From positions 1,765 through 59,313 of the forward strand of contig NZ_LMRV01000048.1 of assembly GCF_001428245.1 (NCBI RefSeq): a DNA stretch of 57,549 bases, in the 5' to 3' direction. This DNA comes from Paenibacillus sp. Soil522. GTDB taxonomy: Bacteria > Bacillota > Bacilli > Paenibacillales > Paenibacillaceae. This document shows, in pieces, positions 15,869-24,879 of the stretch. The notes under the pieces are model-generated. The model ran no database searches. It saw only the letters and a list, made by a program, of their open reading frames with translations, and had not been told where the DNA came from. The position numbers and the translations under genes were made by a program. The stretch's first letter is position 1. The number at the start of each line of letters is the position of its first letter.

Positions 15869-16096
15869 ATGGCGATTATAATCAATATTGATGTGATGTT
15901 GGCTAAAAGGAAAATGAGCGTAACAGAACTTTCGGAGAGGGTTGGAATAACAATGGCTAACCTTTCTATATTGAAAAATGGAAAGGCAAAAGCGATTCGA
16001 TTATCAACTTTAGAAGCGATTTGTAAGGCTTTAGAATGTCAGCCTGGAGATATATTAGAATACAAAAGTGACGAAGACAGCACCATTATTCGTTAA
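15869..16096 (+). CDS. XRE-family HTH regulator (YozG-like)
   Basis: A small helix-turn-helix protein of 75 residues. The sequence is IINIDVMLAKRKMSVTELSE, then VGITMANLSILKNGKAKAIR and TLEAICKALECQPGDILEY, which is the compact YozG/Cro type seen beside DUF2975 proteins. A GTG at 15860 opens the frame, but the ATG at 15869 has GAGGTGA six bases upstream and matches the family start. It is translated with the DUF2975 gene. Targets are unknown; control of its own operon is usual for this type. Confidence 0.85.
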   Translation: MAIIINIDVMLAKRKMSVTELSERVGITMANLSILKNGKAKAIRLSTLEAICKALECQPGDILEYKSDEDSTIIR

Positions 16097-16195
16097 TGTG
16101 AGTAGTGATAGTGCTCCAGGAATAAAATACATGTGGCATGTATTAGTTCAAATGGGAACCCTTACGGTATTCTGGAATTCTCATTTGATCTCTTA

Positions 16196-16252
16196 TCATG
16201 TCGTGGACTTTCCAACTCCTGCTGGTCCCGAAAGTAGATAAACGGTTTGCAT
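16196..16252 (-). pseudogene. P-loop NTPase 5' stub
   Basis: A good ribosome site (AGGGGAGG) and ATG lead into MQTVYLLSGPAGVGKSTT and then a stop. GPAGVGKST is a perfect Walker A motif, as at the start of AAA-type or kinase-like P-loop proteins. The rest of the gene is gone. It is either a deletion remnant or the stop marks its point of inactivation. Confidence 0.55.
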
Positions 16253-16300
16253 TTATAGCCTCCCCTTCACTTCTTATATCGTCCAATTCATTATTCGTGG

Positions 16301-16438
16301 TCTGAAAATAAAAACCCTTTAGCGGTTTTCTCGTTGGCTAGTATAGCACTATACGCATCTGGACAGAAAACATTAGCAGTCGGTTTTTTCGTTGTTGCAT
16401 TGATTGTTGTCTTATTGGTCTATTTGATAAAAATATGA
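16301..16438 (+). pseudogene. C-terminal membrane-helix fragment
   Basis: An open frame with no start codon carries two hydrophobic segments, NPLAVFSLASIALYASG and LAVGFFVVALIVVLLVYLIK, ending at TGA. It looks like the last two helices of a small membrane protein whose 5' part is missing. The family is not recognised. Confidence 0.35.
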
Positions 16439-16483
16439 AATACGAATGAAGAATATGAAGACAAGGAATCGAGGTCGGTGAGG

Positions 16484-16990
16484 ATGAAAATCGTCGTCGT
16501 ATCTGATACGCATATGCCCAGAATGAACAAGAAACTGCCGGATCGATTGCTTCGCGAGCTAAAAACGGCAAAAGCAATCATTCATGCAGGTGATTGGACG
16601 AACCTTTCCGTGTACGAGGCCTTGGTCGCATTCGCTCCGATCTACGGTGTCGCAGGTAACAATGATGGAGCAGACATTATTCGCAAGTTTGGATTGCGGA
16701 GGCAATTAGAGCTCGAGGGTGTAAGAATGGGTATCGTTCACGGACATGGCGATGGGAAAAGAATAAATACGGAAGCGCGTGCGTTAGAAGCCTTCAAGAA
16801 TGTTCATTTGAATGTGCTGATCTATGGCCATTCCCATATTCCAGTACTTAAGCGCTCAGCTGGCCTGCTGGTATTTAATCCCGGGTCACCAACTGATAAA
16901 AGGAGGCAGCCCATGTATTCGTTCGGCATTTTTCAACTTGCTGGTGGAACAGTGTCTGCCAAACATATCTTTTACAATGACAAATCGTAG
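16484..16990 (+). CDS. YfcE/MJ0936-type metallophosphoesterase
   Basis: A 168-residue calcineurin-like phosphoesterase that hydrolyses phosphodiesters with two metal ions. All five motifs are visible: SDTHMP (D-x-H), IIHAGDW (GDxx), GVAGNND (GNHD-type GNND), GIVHGHGDG and IYGHSHIP (GHTH-type), then VFNPGSPTDKR, which ends the fold. The length is standard for the YfcE family. The frame opens at GTG 16478, but the ATG at 16484 lies nine bases after GAGG and gives the family start MKIVVVSDTH. No neighbour in the same direction suggests a pathway; the substrate is unknown. Confidence 0.88.
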   Translation: MKIVVVSDTHMPRMNKKLPDRLLRELKTAKAIIHAGDWTNLSVYEALVAFAPIYGVAGNNDGADIIRKFGLRRQLELEGVRMGIVHGHGDGKRINTEARALEAFKNVHLNVLIYGHSHIPVLKRSAGLLVFNPGSPTDKRRQPMYSFGIFQLAGGTVSAKHIFYNDKS

Positions 16991-17055
16991 GATTTGAAAT
17001 TGGATCAAAATAAAGGCCACGCGCTTAATTCGGTAAATCTTTTAGAAAACAGTCT

Positions 17056-17244
17056 AAAAGAAAGACAGCCCAATTGAATGGCTGTCCTTGTAGTAATTAC
17101 CCTTCCTTTCAGGGACCAATGCAAATTGGGTCCTTTTGATATGTATCAGGAGTTTATTCTTCAATATGTGTCCCTTGTCCTTCTTTGTGAAACTATGCTG
17201 TCCGTTAGCGTGGAAAAGGCAGCAGATCATTGTGGTCGGCTGCC
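17056..17244. other. Cluster of three terminator-like hairpins
   Basis: Three stems occur in 190 bases. GACAGCC/GGCTGTC (17064-17086) has a U tail on the minus strand. GGACC/GGTCC (17113-17133) is followed by four T on the plus strand. GGCAGC/GCTGCC (17218-17244) is the third. The first may end a lost minus-strand gene; the others may end the phosphoesterase transcript. No gene is seen between 16991 and 17317. Confidence 0.5.
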
Positions 17245-17317
17245 TCCGTGTCTTTATTGAACTCCCGATAGCTCAATGCACACCATCTTGCACTGGCTTC
17301 GAGACCAAGCTCGGTGC

Positions 17318-18619
17318 CTAGTTCAACCCGCTCGTCTTGTCGTCATGCCCGTCTGAGAAGCCGACCGCCTGTCCGGTACCCGGCTCCGGCACTCGCATGA
17401 GAATGACGATACCTACGATGAATAGGATTACGAGGCTGAATACGCCCATGCTCGTGTGGCCGGTGAGCTGCGCGGTTACGCCGACGAGAAGGGGGCCCAG
17501 AATCGAAGCAAACTTGTCGAAAATATTATAAAACCCGAAAAACCGGTTAGCGTTCTCCTTCGGCACCATCCGCGCGAAGTGAGCCCGGCTCAGCGCCTGG
17601 ATGCCGCCTTGCGAGGTGGCGACCAGCATCGCAAGCACCCAGAAGTCGAACGCCGACTTCATGAAATACGCGTAGGTACATACGATGATGTAGACGCAGA
17701 TGCCGACGTACAGCATGATTTTGCCTGAGAACCGATCCGCCAGACGCCCGTACAACATCGCGAACGGAGCAGCGACGACTTGCGTGACGAACAATATAAT
17801 GAGCAGGTCCGTCGATTCTATGCCCAGATCGGTCCCATAGGCGGTGGACATCGTAATAATCGTCCCGACGCCGTCGATGTAGAAAAAATAAGCGAGCAAG
17901 AAAAGGAAAATCGCGCGATGCTGCTTGATTTGCTTTAAGGTCTCGTAGAGGCGCTTGAAGCTGTTCGCGACGATGCGAGGCTCGCGGTTCAAGTAATGCT
18001 TCTGGCGTACGTTGCGGAGCATGGGCAGGGTGAAGACGCCCCACCAGAGGGCCGTAATGAAGAACGCGATTTGGCTCGCCGCCGTGACGGAGATCGGCAG
18101 AACCTCTTGCTTAGCAAGAAGAATGATCGCGATGCTGATGATAAAAGGAATCGTGCTCCCTATATAACCGAGCGCAAATCCGCGGGCAGACACCTTGTTC
18201 ATCCGTTCGTCGTCGGTGACGTCCACGAGGAAGGCATCGTAGAACACATTGGAGCCCGCCGAGCCGATAGCGATGAACATATAACAGACGAGCAGCAGCT
18301 CCCAACTATCGTTTGGAATAAACGTAAGCAGTGCGGTGGCGACGATGCCAAGCAAGCTGAAGCCGGCGAAAAACGTTTTTTTGAACCCTTGGTAATCGGC
18401 AATCGTGCCCAAGATCGGGCATAGCAGGGCGAGGATAAACGTCGAAATCGCAATCGCATATCCCAGGTAAGCCGTAGAATTCGCGGCGCTAACGCCAGCG
18501 TCCTCGGCTGCCGCTTTGTAGAAGAGCGGGAAGACGGCCGTCGAAATGATGATGGAGTAGGCGGAATGGCCCCAGTCGTACCACATCCAGCTTTTTTCTT
18601 CCTTCGAATATGACCTCAT
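17318..18619 (-). CDS. MFS transporter, UMF1/Atg22-like family
   Basis: A 433-residue membrane carrier with twelve predicted helices. The N-terminus EKSWMWYDWGHSAYSIIIST and the block FYDAFLVDVTDDERMNKVSARGFALGYIGS (read in two parts) are hallmarks of the UMF1 family, related to the vacuolar effluxer Atg22. GGIQALSRAHFARMVP and RFFGFYNIFDKFASILGP are the second-half signatures. The first ATG of the open frame is at 18691, but the ATG at 18619 has AGGAGG eight bases upstream and starts at the family N-terminus. It is monocistronic. Export of amino acids is proposed for the eukaryotic relatives; the bacterial substrate is unknown. Confidence 0.88.
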   Translation of the reverse strand: MRSYSKEEKSWMWYDWGHSAYSIIISTAVFPLFYKAAAEDAGVSAANSTAYLGYAIAISTFILALLCPILGTIADYQGFKKTFFAGFSLLGIVATALLTFIPNDSWELLLVCYMFIAIGSAGSNVFYDAFLVDVTDDERMNKVSARGFALGYIGSTIPFIISIAIILLAKQEVLPISVTAASQIAFFITALWWGVFTLPMLRNVRQKHYLNREPRIVANSFKRLYETLKQIKQHRAIFLFLLAYFFYIDGVGTIITMSTAYGTDLGIESTDLLIILFVTQVVAAPFAMLYGRLADRFSGKIMLYVGICVYIIVCTYAYFMKSAFDFWVLAMLVATSQGGIQALSRAHFARMVPKENANRFFGFYNIFDKFASILGPLLVGVTAQLTGHTSMGVFSLVILFIVGIVILMRVPEPGTGQAVGFSDGHDDKTSGLN

Positions 18620-18890
18620 AAGCTTGGCCTCCTGAATGAACCGAATGCTCTTATTGTATAGGAAATGTGGACTTCCGGGTGCAAAGAACAAAAAATTTTT
18701 CCGATCTGCGATAACTGGTGGACTTCACCTGAACAAAAAAAAAGTCCCGAGGATAAATTCCCACGAGAACCTTTTTTACCGATGCTTTCGGATTCCTACC
18801 ATACATTCATATTACTTTACAAACATAGGCCACGTCCGTAACGGTTAAAGGAGTCTCCGCTGGCCATACGGGGGCGGTAGTATCGGAGTA

Positions 18891-20021
18891 TTAGATTTGA
18901 ATGGCGAACAACGAATTGCTGGTCAACCGGTACCATGCGCTATTCCGGTAATGGAACTCCCCTGGATCGCTGGACACACGCACATGTTGATTCGCCTGAG
19001 TGGAATAAAGGTACGTTTTGGTGTTCGTAATCGACCTCGTGTACACCGTGTACACCACCGAGCCGTCCGCGCCCAACTGGTTGATGGAGAGGCCATCTCT
19101 TGCGTACCACGACTGTTTCCACGTCTGTGAAGGGGTTTCAAAAATCGGTTTGGTTTCGCCCTCCGGCGACCGGACATACAAGATCCAATTATCCTTTTCT
19201 TTATTATACTCCTGATAGGTAATCCAGCCATTATTGATCTGATAGTCTCTTCTTGGGTTGGTAAAAAAACTATAAAAAGGGTTTAGGGCTAATGTGGTAA
19301 TCTTGTCATCGGCGTCACGCAATCGGACCACCCACTTCTGTCCGATACTCGTCCATATGAGTACCTTGTAGATGATGTTTTTTCCGTCCGTCAAGGGCCC
19401 GCCGTAGCTTAAGTAGCCAGCAGGCGGCACCAGCATCGTCAACGTACCGTCGGGAAGCGACTTGTAGAGGTTCGATCTATAAGTTCGATCCACATAGACC
19501 ACGGTTCCGTCAGCTGATAGATCAAAGCGGTTCGTATTTACAAAATGCGAATTCGGCAATGAACGTGATTGTCCCGTAGTTAAATCCACAACACCGTTGG
19601 TAAATACCGCAAAATTCCCTTTTACTGCGTGTAGACTCTGTCCGGCGACAAGCTGTCGAACCTCACCATCCTTCCAATAATAAATCACATGCCCGGTTGA
19701 GGCATTAACTGAGGCAAAAACAATACCTTCAGCGGATAACTTCGCATTCCCGATAAAATCATCGGACCCGGCAGCATCGTAAATCTTTACTTGGCTTCCA
19801 TCCGTACGGTTGTACAGCCAGAGCACCTTATCGCCGACTTCTTTCCAAATAATACGGCTTTCGTCAAAGTCGAGGATGGTTCCGTTGAACTCGTTAAGGA
19901 GCACCTCGGAACTAGTCTCGGTCTCTGTATCCCCCTCAGCGGCAGCGGCCTGCAACGGCGGAAGCAGAATCAGCATCAGCAGCATAAATGCCCAAACGAA
20001 AGGTATAAATCGTCGTTTCAT
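18891..20021 (-). CDS. Secreted beta-propeller-like hypothetical protein
   Basis: A 376-residue exported protein. Residues 1-30 form a Sec signal peptide (KRR, then a leucine-rich core and a likely cleavage after QAAAA). The rest has no recognised family but shows repeated strand-rich units of about 45 residues with the pattern aromatic-D-G-x-V/T (for example SADGTVVYVDRT, SLPDGTLTML, LGADGSVVYTVYT). This is the look of a WD40/TolB-like propeller. It starts at the ATG with GAGGGG seven bases upstream. It stands alone. It is probably cell-wall associated or released; no catalytic residues can be assigned. Confidence 0.65.
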   Translation of the reverse strand: MKRRFIPFVWAFMLLMLILLPPLQAAAAEGDTETETSSEVLLNEFNGTILDFDESRIIWKEVGDKVLWLYNRTDGSQVKIYDAAGSDDFIGNAKLSAEGIVFASVNASTGHVIYYWKDGEVRQLVAGQSLHAVKGNFAVFTNGVVDLTTGQSRSLPNSHFVNTNRFDLSADGTVVYVDRTYRSNLYKSLPDGTLTMLVPPAGYLSYGGPLTDGKNIIYKVLIWTSIGQKWVVRLRDADDKITTLALNPFYSFFTNPRRDYQINNGWITYQEYNKEKDNWILYVRSPEGETKPIFETPSQTWKQSWYARDGLSINQLGADGSVVYTVYTRSITNTKTYLYSTQANQHVRVSSDPGEFHYRNSAWYRLTSNSLFAIQI

Positions 20022-20237
20022 TAGAATACCCCTCACCTATAATTTATTTTTGTTAACTATCCATCGGTATTTCGTTTTTAAAATGACATTAACTCTACTT
20101 GTTTTGAATTAAACACCTCCTTGTGTCGAATTCACAGTAAAACATGTTGTAGTTGAGAAGACAAGGTCAGGAAAGGCTAACACTTAGCAGAATCACCGAA
20201 AGAGTATGATCGCGTTGTCTAAGGCCCTTACGGGAAT

Positions 20238-20707
20238 TCATGTCTTTATTATTTCTTCCGGAAAAATGAGGAAAGTCTTCAAATCATTATTCAATTCGAA
20301 TAATAGTATACAACAATATAGTTCATATTGAATATCTTTTTTCGTGGTTGAATAACAAAATTCACCCAGCCGTATGAGAACTTCCTCCGGATCCTTGGTA
20401 ACGTTCAGCATAGGGATCAGGAAGTTGAAACACAGTCGATTCCAGAATACGAATGCGATGAAAATACGCGGTACACTCACAAGGCAACGAGAAGGAAGTT
20501 GAGATTTTTTCTTGGAGAAGCGTTGAAGTTGGCTACATAATCGTGCGAGGGGAGTCACAGATAAATGATCATTTAAAATGACACATAAGGAAACTAAATC
20601 TTGTGCGGTACATTTGCTTATCCGTTGGACAAAATTAGTTTGTCTAGCGAGCACTTCTAGCTGGGAAGGAGAAAAGTGATGCTGTAATTCTTGGGGTAAA
20701 CAAAAAT
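20238..20707 (-). pseudogene. IS4-family transposase, degenerate
   Basis: The N-terminal part reads QELQHHFSPSQLEVLARQTN, then KCTAQDLVSLCVILNDHLSV, as at the start of many Firmicute IS4-family transposases. About 60 codons later another frame gives IRILESTVFQLPDPYAERYQ and GSGGSSHTAG, the block around the first catalytic acid (D/E-S-T) of the IS4 DDE domain. The end of the gene cannot be read in one frame, and no start codon or terminal inverted repeats are visible. It lies directly against the asparaginase terminator. It is a dead copy with several frameshifts and internal deletion. Confidence 0.65.
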
Positions 20708-20738
20708 AAAAGCGCCGCCCCTTGAACGGAGCGGCGCA
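20702..20738 (-). terminator. Terminator of the asparaginase gene
   Basis: GC-rich stem GCGCCGC / GCGGCGC (20712-20718 / 20731-20737), with a U-rich tail on the minus strand just after the stop codon. Confidence 0.9.
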
Positions 20739-20751
20739 ATCGAATAATCTC

Positions 20752-21909
20752 TTAGTATTGGTTAAAATACTCTTGAATCTTCTGTGGATCTTGGGTTTGG
20801 GTGAGTGCCAACATCAACAAGATGCGTGCTTTTTGAGGACTGAGATTGTCGGAAGTGACAAATTTATTTTCGTCATCGATTTTTTCTCTGGTAACTATGC
20901 CTTCAGGCACGCGGGTACCGCGAACAACGACAACTCCTTTCTTTACAGCATCCTGCAGACCCGGAAGCGTTTTTTCATGAATGGAGCCGTTGCCTGTACC
21001 GGCGTGGATGATGCCCTTCGCTCCGGCTGAAACCGCGGCGTCAACCATGACACGGTCGTCATTGGCATGTGAATAGACTATATCTACACGCTTCAAATGA
21101 TCTTCAGTAATATTGTGAATGTCAAAGTCGGACTGGTTTGTATGTTTTCTAACCGGCAAGTTGTAAAAGTAAGGTTTACCTCCCAGCATATATCCGAGGT
21201 AGCCTAGTTCCGGATTTTTGAAGGTATCCACGCCGGTAGTGCTGGTTTTAAAATTATCACGGGCGTTTCCAATCTTGTCGTTCAAGGAAATCAGGACGCC
21301 TTTACCCTGAGCTTCTTTAGAACCGGCCAACGCTACAGCGTTGTATAAGTTTAACGGGCCGTCAGCAGACATTGCCGTAGAGGGACGCATGGAACCGACG
21401 ATCACGATCGGTTTATCGGAATGAACAGTCAAATCGAGGAAGTAAGCAGTCTCCTCCAATGTATCCGTACCGTGGGTGATGACAACGCCGTCATACTTTG
21501 GATCATCCAATGTCTTTTGGACTTCCTTCGCCAGCTTGACCATGATGGCATCGGTATTGGATGTGCCTGAATCGATTTTCGCCACTTGAGCAGCGGACAG
21601 GTTAGCAATATCTTTTAGCGATGGCACCGCTTCAATGAGTTGATCCGGAGTCAGAACCCCCGCTTGATAACCGGTAGTTTGAGTAGCAACAGAGCCGGTT
21701 CCGGCGATCGTGCCGCCCATTGCTAAAATTTGAATGTTGGGCAAATTGGGTTTGACAGCATTGCTCGCATTTGTGACGGAAACTGGTTCATTTCGGGCCG
21801 TACTCTTTGCTTGTGCATCCGTTTGGTTTTTTGCCGCACATCCTGAAGATATGAGAGATAATGCCAGTACAGTGACAGCCACGATTTTGTTTCCGGTTAA
21901 TTTTTTCAC
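20752..21909 (-). CDS. ansZ: Type II L-asparaginase, lipoprotein (AnsZ-like)
   Basis: A 385-residue extracellular asparaginase anchored as a lipoprotein, which hydrolyses asparagine to aspartate and ammonia. The signal peptide ends in the lipobox LISSGC (C24). A 40-residue linker follows. The first catalytic threonine is in AMGGTIAGTG and the second triad is in VITHGTDTLEETAYFLDL; GSMRPSTAMSADGPLNLYNA completes the amide-hydrolase signature. The length matches B. subtilis AnsZ. It starts at GTG with GGGGGAG eight bases upstream. In Bacillus the gene is TnrA-controlled, but I found no clear TnrA box in the upstream 200 bases. It is monocistronic. Confidence 0.93.
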   Translation of the reverse strand: MKKLTGNKIVAVTVLALSLISSGCAAKNQTDAQAKSTARNEPVSVTNASNAVKPNLPNIQILAMGGTIAGTGSVATQTTGYQAGVLTPDQLIEAVPSLKDIANLSAAQVAKIDSGTSNTDAIMVKLAKEVQKTLDDPKYDGVVITHGTDTLEETAYFLDLTVHSDKPIVIVGSMRPSTAMSADGPLNLYNAVALAGSKEAQGKGVLISLNDKIGNARDNFKTSTTGVDTFKNPELGYLGYMLGGKPYFYNLPVRKHTNQSDFDIHNITEDHLKRVDIVYSHANDDRVMVDAAVSAGAKGIIHAGTGNGSIHEKTLPGLQDAVKKGVVVVRGTRVPEGIVTREKIDDENKFVTSDNLSPQKARILLMLALTQTQDPQKIQEYFNQY

Positions 21910-22118
21910 TTGAAAAACTCCCCCTTTAAGACATTTGGCCCATCTTTAGATTAATATTAAAGCGCCTTCATTAATCAGTATAAAAACTTGACTATAATAA
22001 TCTATAAGAATCTACAAAACCAGTTCGAGTATTTTTTACGAATTGACGCAAGCTGTAGGAGAGTCGTATTCGATGCCGGATTCTGATGGGCATGTGGTAT
22101 TACCCCTTATTCGCGCAC

Positions 22119-22147
22119 AAAAAGACACCTCCCGTATGGAAGATGTC
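22119..22147 (-). terminator. Terminator of the ankyrin gene
   Basis: GACATCTTCC pairs GGGAGGTGTC (with G-U pairs) around a four-base loop, followed by five U on the minus strand. Confidence 0.8.
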
Positions 22148-22209
22148 AATCATTAATGCACTTAATCCTCAGAGCTCTAGCCTGAGGCTCTGCAACCCAA
22201 ATTGATCAT

Positions 22210-22995
22210 TCACAGTTCGCCGGCAGATTTAGCGCCTTGACTACGCAGCCACTGAACCAGATCAGCAGCGGAACTACGTTGCGCTGCGTCCAGTGGGGTT
22301 AATCCATCCCAAACCGAAATCCAGTTCAGTTCAGCACCTCGGTTGAGAAGGTATTCTGCAGAGCGCCGCTGTCCACCGTGGCAAGCGCACCAGAAGGCGA
22401 CGATAATCTTGTCCGGAGGTGAAGAGCATCTTGCTCCCCAAGGGTATCGCTCCGAAAGTGTGGCACCGGCAAAATAGGCCTCAATTGCATCCATCTGTCC
22501 TAGCGCAGCCGCATGCCAGAGTGCGATCTGGGCTCCACGTTTAACCAACCTATGCGCTGTCCCCCACTGTGCGAACGCTACTGCATCATCTAGTGGTGTG
22601 CCACCTGCGATCACTGCACCTGGCGCTTCGATGTCGGCTCCAGCATCAAGAAGCGCGTCAAGCACTTCAATGTCATCGCAGCTCGAAGCCCAATGAAGCG
22701 GTGTCTCGGTGTTCGATCCAGTGAACCGAGCGTTCACCTCAGCACCGAACTCGACTAACGTACCCACAGTAGCAGCACCGTTAGGAAAATGACCGGGCCA
22801 GTCGGTCACCACATGCAACAGTGTTCGAGACATTCCACAACTTTTGCCTTCGTTGTTATTGTCTCTTCCGATAATTCTTACCGTAGCCAAGCCCGGATTC
22901 TCGTCAAGAAGTTGGTTTAACAGTGAGATATCGCCAGTGTGGATCGCTTTAACAACATTTACTGTCAGCGTTTCATCTTCGTAAATAAAGTCCAT
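22210..22995 (-). CDS. Ankyrin-repeat protein
   Basis: A 261-residue cytosolic protein made mostly of ankyrin repeats. The clearest are GAEVNARFTGSNTETPLHWA, then DIEVLDALLDAGADIEAPG with GGTPLDDAVAFAQWG, and RSAEYLLNRGAELNWIS with GLTPLDAAQ. Weaker repeats fill residues 15-90 and 140-190. No signal peptide or catalytic domain is seen. The frame opens with GTG 18 bases earlier, but the ATG at 22995 has AGAGGAGA six bases upstream. Ankyrin repeats bind other proteins; the partner is unknown and no neighbour suggests it. Confidence 0.85.
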   Translation of the reverse strand: MDFIYEDETLTVNVVKAIHTGDISLLNQLLDENPGLATVRIIGRDNNNEGKSCGMSRTLLHVVTDWPGHFPNGAATVGTLVEFGAEVNARFTGSNTETPLHWASSCDDIEVLDALLDAGADIEAPGAVIAGGTPLDDAVAFAQWGTAHRLVKRGAQIALWHAAALGQMDAIEAYFAGATLSERYPWGARCSSPPDKIIVAFWCACHGGQRRSAEYLLNRGAELNWISVWDGLTPLDAAQRSSAADLVQWLRSQGAKSAGEL

Positions 22996-23128
22996 GTCCA
23001 AATCTCCTCTCACACCCTATAGAGTGAAACAAGCAATCTAATAAATTCGGGTAATTCCTCATGTCTAACTCCTAAATGAATAATCGTCTACATGACGGAC
23101 ATACTAGCGCCTGAAAGGAGTGTTGAAG

Positions 23129-23287
23129 ATGGATCGCGCGAAAGAGACCGCAAGTGAACGTCCGCTTTCGGACAAGTCGGAGATTGAACAAGCAAACATA
23201 CGAATGGATCGCGAATTCTACGGAGATACGGACATCGAACATCCGGAAGAATCGACGGTTCCGTTCATTAACCGCAATCAGAGCTGA
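23129..23287 (+). CDS. 52-residue hydrophilic protein
   Basis: A short gene with a strong ribosome site (AAAGGAG, eight bases) and its own terminator. The product is acidic and without hydrophobic segments: it begins MDRAKETASERPLSDKSEIE, has MDREFYGDTD in the middle and ends VPFINRNQS. It looks like the small, disordered proteins common in Paenibacillus and other spore formers. I know no function for it. The divergent ankyrin gene lies 133 bases away. Confidence 0.65.
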   Translation: MDRAKETASERPLSDKSEIEQANIRMDREFYGDTDIEHPEESTVPFINRNQS

Positions 23288-23310
23288 TTCATAATCTGAA
23301 TTTATCGAAA

Positions 23311-23345
23311 AACGGAGCGGGCTGAATAGTCCGTTCTTTGTTGTG
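23311..23345 (+). terminator. Terminator of the 52-residue protein gene
   Basis: AACGGA pairs TCCGTT (23311-23316 / 23330-23335), followed by a T-rich tract. Confidence 0.65.
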
Positions 23346-23438
23346 TTTTTAAAGCAAGTTTAACAAAGGATGCCTCGTATTATCCGTCGGCATCCTAATT
23401 TTGTTATTGAACTTCTTTTTGAGTAAAATGCATAATTG

Positions 23439-24461
23439 TCACACAAAATCCAATTGCTCCGGCAGTGCAGCCCAGTTATCTTCGATCCAATGCATTTCTT
23501 CGACAAACCGGCCAAGTAATCCGCGTAGCTCGCTTTCAGCACGAACCTCCGTACGAAGCCACCAGATGGATTCGATCAAATAAAGCATGCGCATAGCCCG
23601 GGGAAGCATACCTTGTGACACTTCTGAATGTTCACAGTATCCATCCATAAACGATCGAGCTGTCTCCATCCGCATCTGGCCGTCCCGCAAAGCACCTGAC
23701 AAGACTGCGCGGGCCACATCGATTTCCGGGTACGCCATCGTCATCCGGTTAAAATCGACAATGCCGGCCAAACCATGCCTATGCACCAAAATATTATCCA
23801 CCCACAAATCCCAATGCAGCCATCCGGTAGGACATGAATCAAACATACGAAAATCCATTGATTTTACAATGTCCTTTGACCGCCTAAGCCACTCCATTAC
23901 AGTCTTATCTCCCGCATCTTTCGCCTTCTCCCAGTTGCTCTGCCATTCTCTCAAATAGATATCCTTGTCTGGTTTCCAGGCAGGCTCGTCTAACGGCGGT
24001 ACGGACCGCAGCCACTTATGCATTCGCCCAGTAGCCACGCCTAATTCATACATTTGAACGGCATTTAAGCACCCAGCTTGAGCGGTATGACCGTCCACCC
24101 AATCCAGCACGGTATAAAATAAATCCGACGGCGTTTCCTGTATGAACTGTTCCTTGTAAAGATAAACCTTTGGGCACGGTATTCCGGCTGCGTTTAGTCC
24201 ATGCTGCAGTTGGAGCGTTTTCTCGATCGCACTTCTTCTCTCGGGACGCGTATTTAGCTTGTATCGCTCCGGGTGATAGTACTTTACAAATAACGGCCCG
24301 TGGTCCGTTTCCATTTTCCACTTGACGTTGAGCCAGCCCTTATCGATTGGCAGCACTTCTCTCACGTATAATCCGAACCGTTCCTTAAGATGAACCGCGA
24401 TTTCAGCTGACCAACGCTCTTTCGCATCATGAGTCATATGACGGCAAACATATCCTTTCAT
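23439..24461 (-). CDS. APH-family phosphotransferase (kinase fold)
   Basis: A 340-residue cytosolic kinase of the aminoglycoside/choline phosphotransferase superfamily. The ATP lysine is in LFVKYYH near residue 60, the catalytic loop is WLHWDLWVDNILV (H-x-D-x4-N) and the metal-binding motif is GIVDFNRM (DFN in place of DFG). DWVDGHTAQ and SIWWLRTE are typical of the spore-coat CotS/YutH-like and homoserine-kinase-like branches. The start is uncertain: the first ATG lacks a good ribosome site, while an ATG eight codons later has AAAGGA rather far upstream. The HxlR gene lies 23 bases upstream in the same direction, so they may be cotranscribed. Confidence 0.82.
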   Translation of the reverse strand: MKGYVCRHMTHDAKERWSAEIAVHLKERFGLYVREVLPIDKGWLNVKWKMETDHGPLFVKYYHPERYKLNTRPERRSAIEKTLQLQHGLNAAGIPCPKVYLYKEQFIQETPSDLFYTVLDWVDGHTAQAGCLNAVQMYELGVATGRMHKWLRSVPPLDEPAWKPDKDIYLREWQSNWEKAKDAGDKTVMEWLRRSKDIVKSMDFRMFDSCPTGWLHWDLWVDNILVHRHGLAGIVDFNRMTMAYPEIDVARAVLSGALRDGQMRMETARSFMDGYCEHSEVSQGMLPRAMRMLYLIESIWWLRTEVRAESELRGLLGRFVEEMHWIEDNWAALPEQLDFV

Positions 24462-24484
24462 CGGTTAGTTTTTTCCCAGATTAC

Positions 24485-24862
24485 TCAATCCTCCTCCCCT
24501 TGCGGCGTTCTAATTTCGTTAAGTCTGATTTTATAAATCTCTCCCCATTCTTTCATAGATTTTATGATCGGTTCTAACGTTTTTCCAAAATCAGTGAGAG
24601 AGTATTCCACTCTGGGTGGAACTTCTTTATAAACTTCTCTGTGAATGATGCCGTCCCTTTCAAGCTCCCGTAACTGCAGTGTAAGCATAAACTGCGTAAT
24701 ACCCGGATTAAGACGCCGGAATTCATTAAATCTTTTCGTCCCGCCAATGAGATGATAGAGAATGATCCCTTTCCATTTTCCCCCGATAACATCCAGAGTT
24801 GTCTCGACATGACATCCTTCCATATTTGGATTAGCACCGTATTTGTTTCTTCGATCTCCCAT
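24485..24862 (-). CDS. HxlR-family transcriptional regulator
   Basis: A 125-residue winged helix-turn-helix protein of the HxlR/YodB type. The hallmark [20 protein letters not shown] holds a single conserved cysteine near residue 17, which senses electrophiles or oxidants in YodB/HypR relatives. [20 protein letters not shown] and [15 protein letters not shown] complete the domain. It starts at ATG with AAGGAGACA upstream. It diverges from a quinone-reductase-like gene with a perfect inverted repeat between them, so it probably represses that gene and itself until a reactive compound modifies the cysteine. Confidence 0.93.
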   Translation of the reverse strand: MGDRRNKYGANPNMEGCHVETTLDVIGGKWKGIILYHLIGGTKRFNEFRRLNPGITQFMLTLQLRELERDGIIHREVYKEVPPRVEYSLTDFGKTLEPIIKSMKEWGEIYKIRLNEIRTPQGEED

Positions 24863-24879
24863 TATTCTGTCTCCTTACA

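Noticed and set aside
17547..18424. Arg/His-rich frames overlapping the UMF1 transporter
   Set aside because: They are shadows of a GC-rich gene with clear membrane helices and family motifs.
21910..22118. TnrA box upstream of the asparaginase gene, expected by analogy with B. subtilis ansZ
   Set aside because: No sequence with the paired TGTNA/TNACA halves was found in the upstream stretch.
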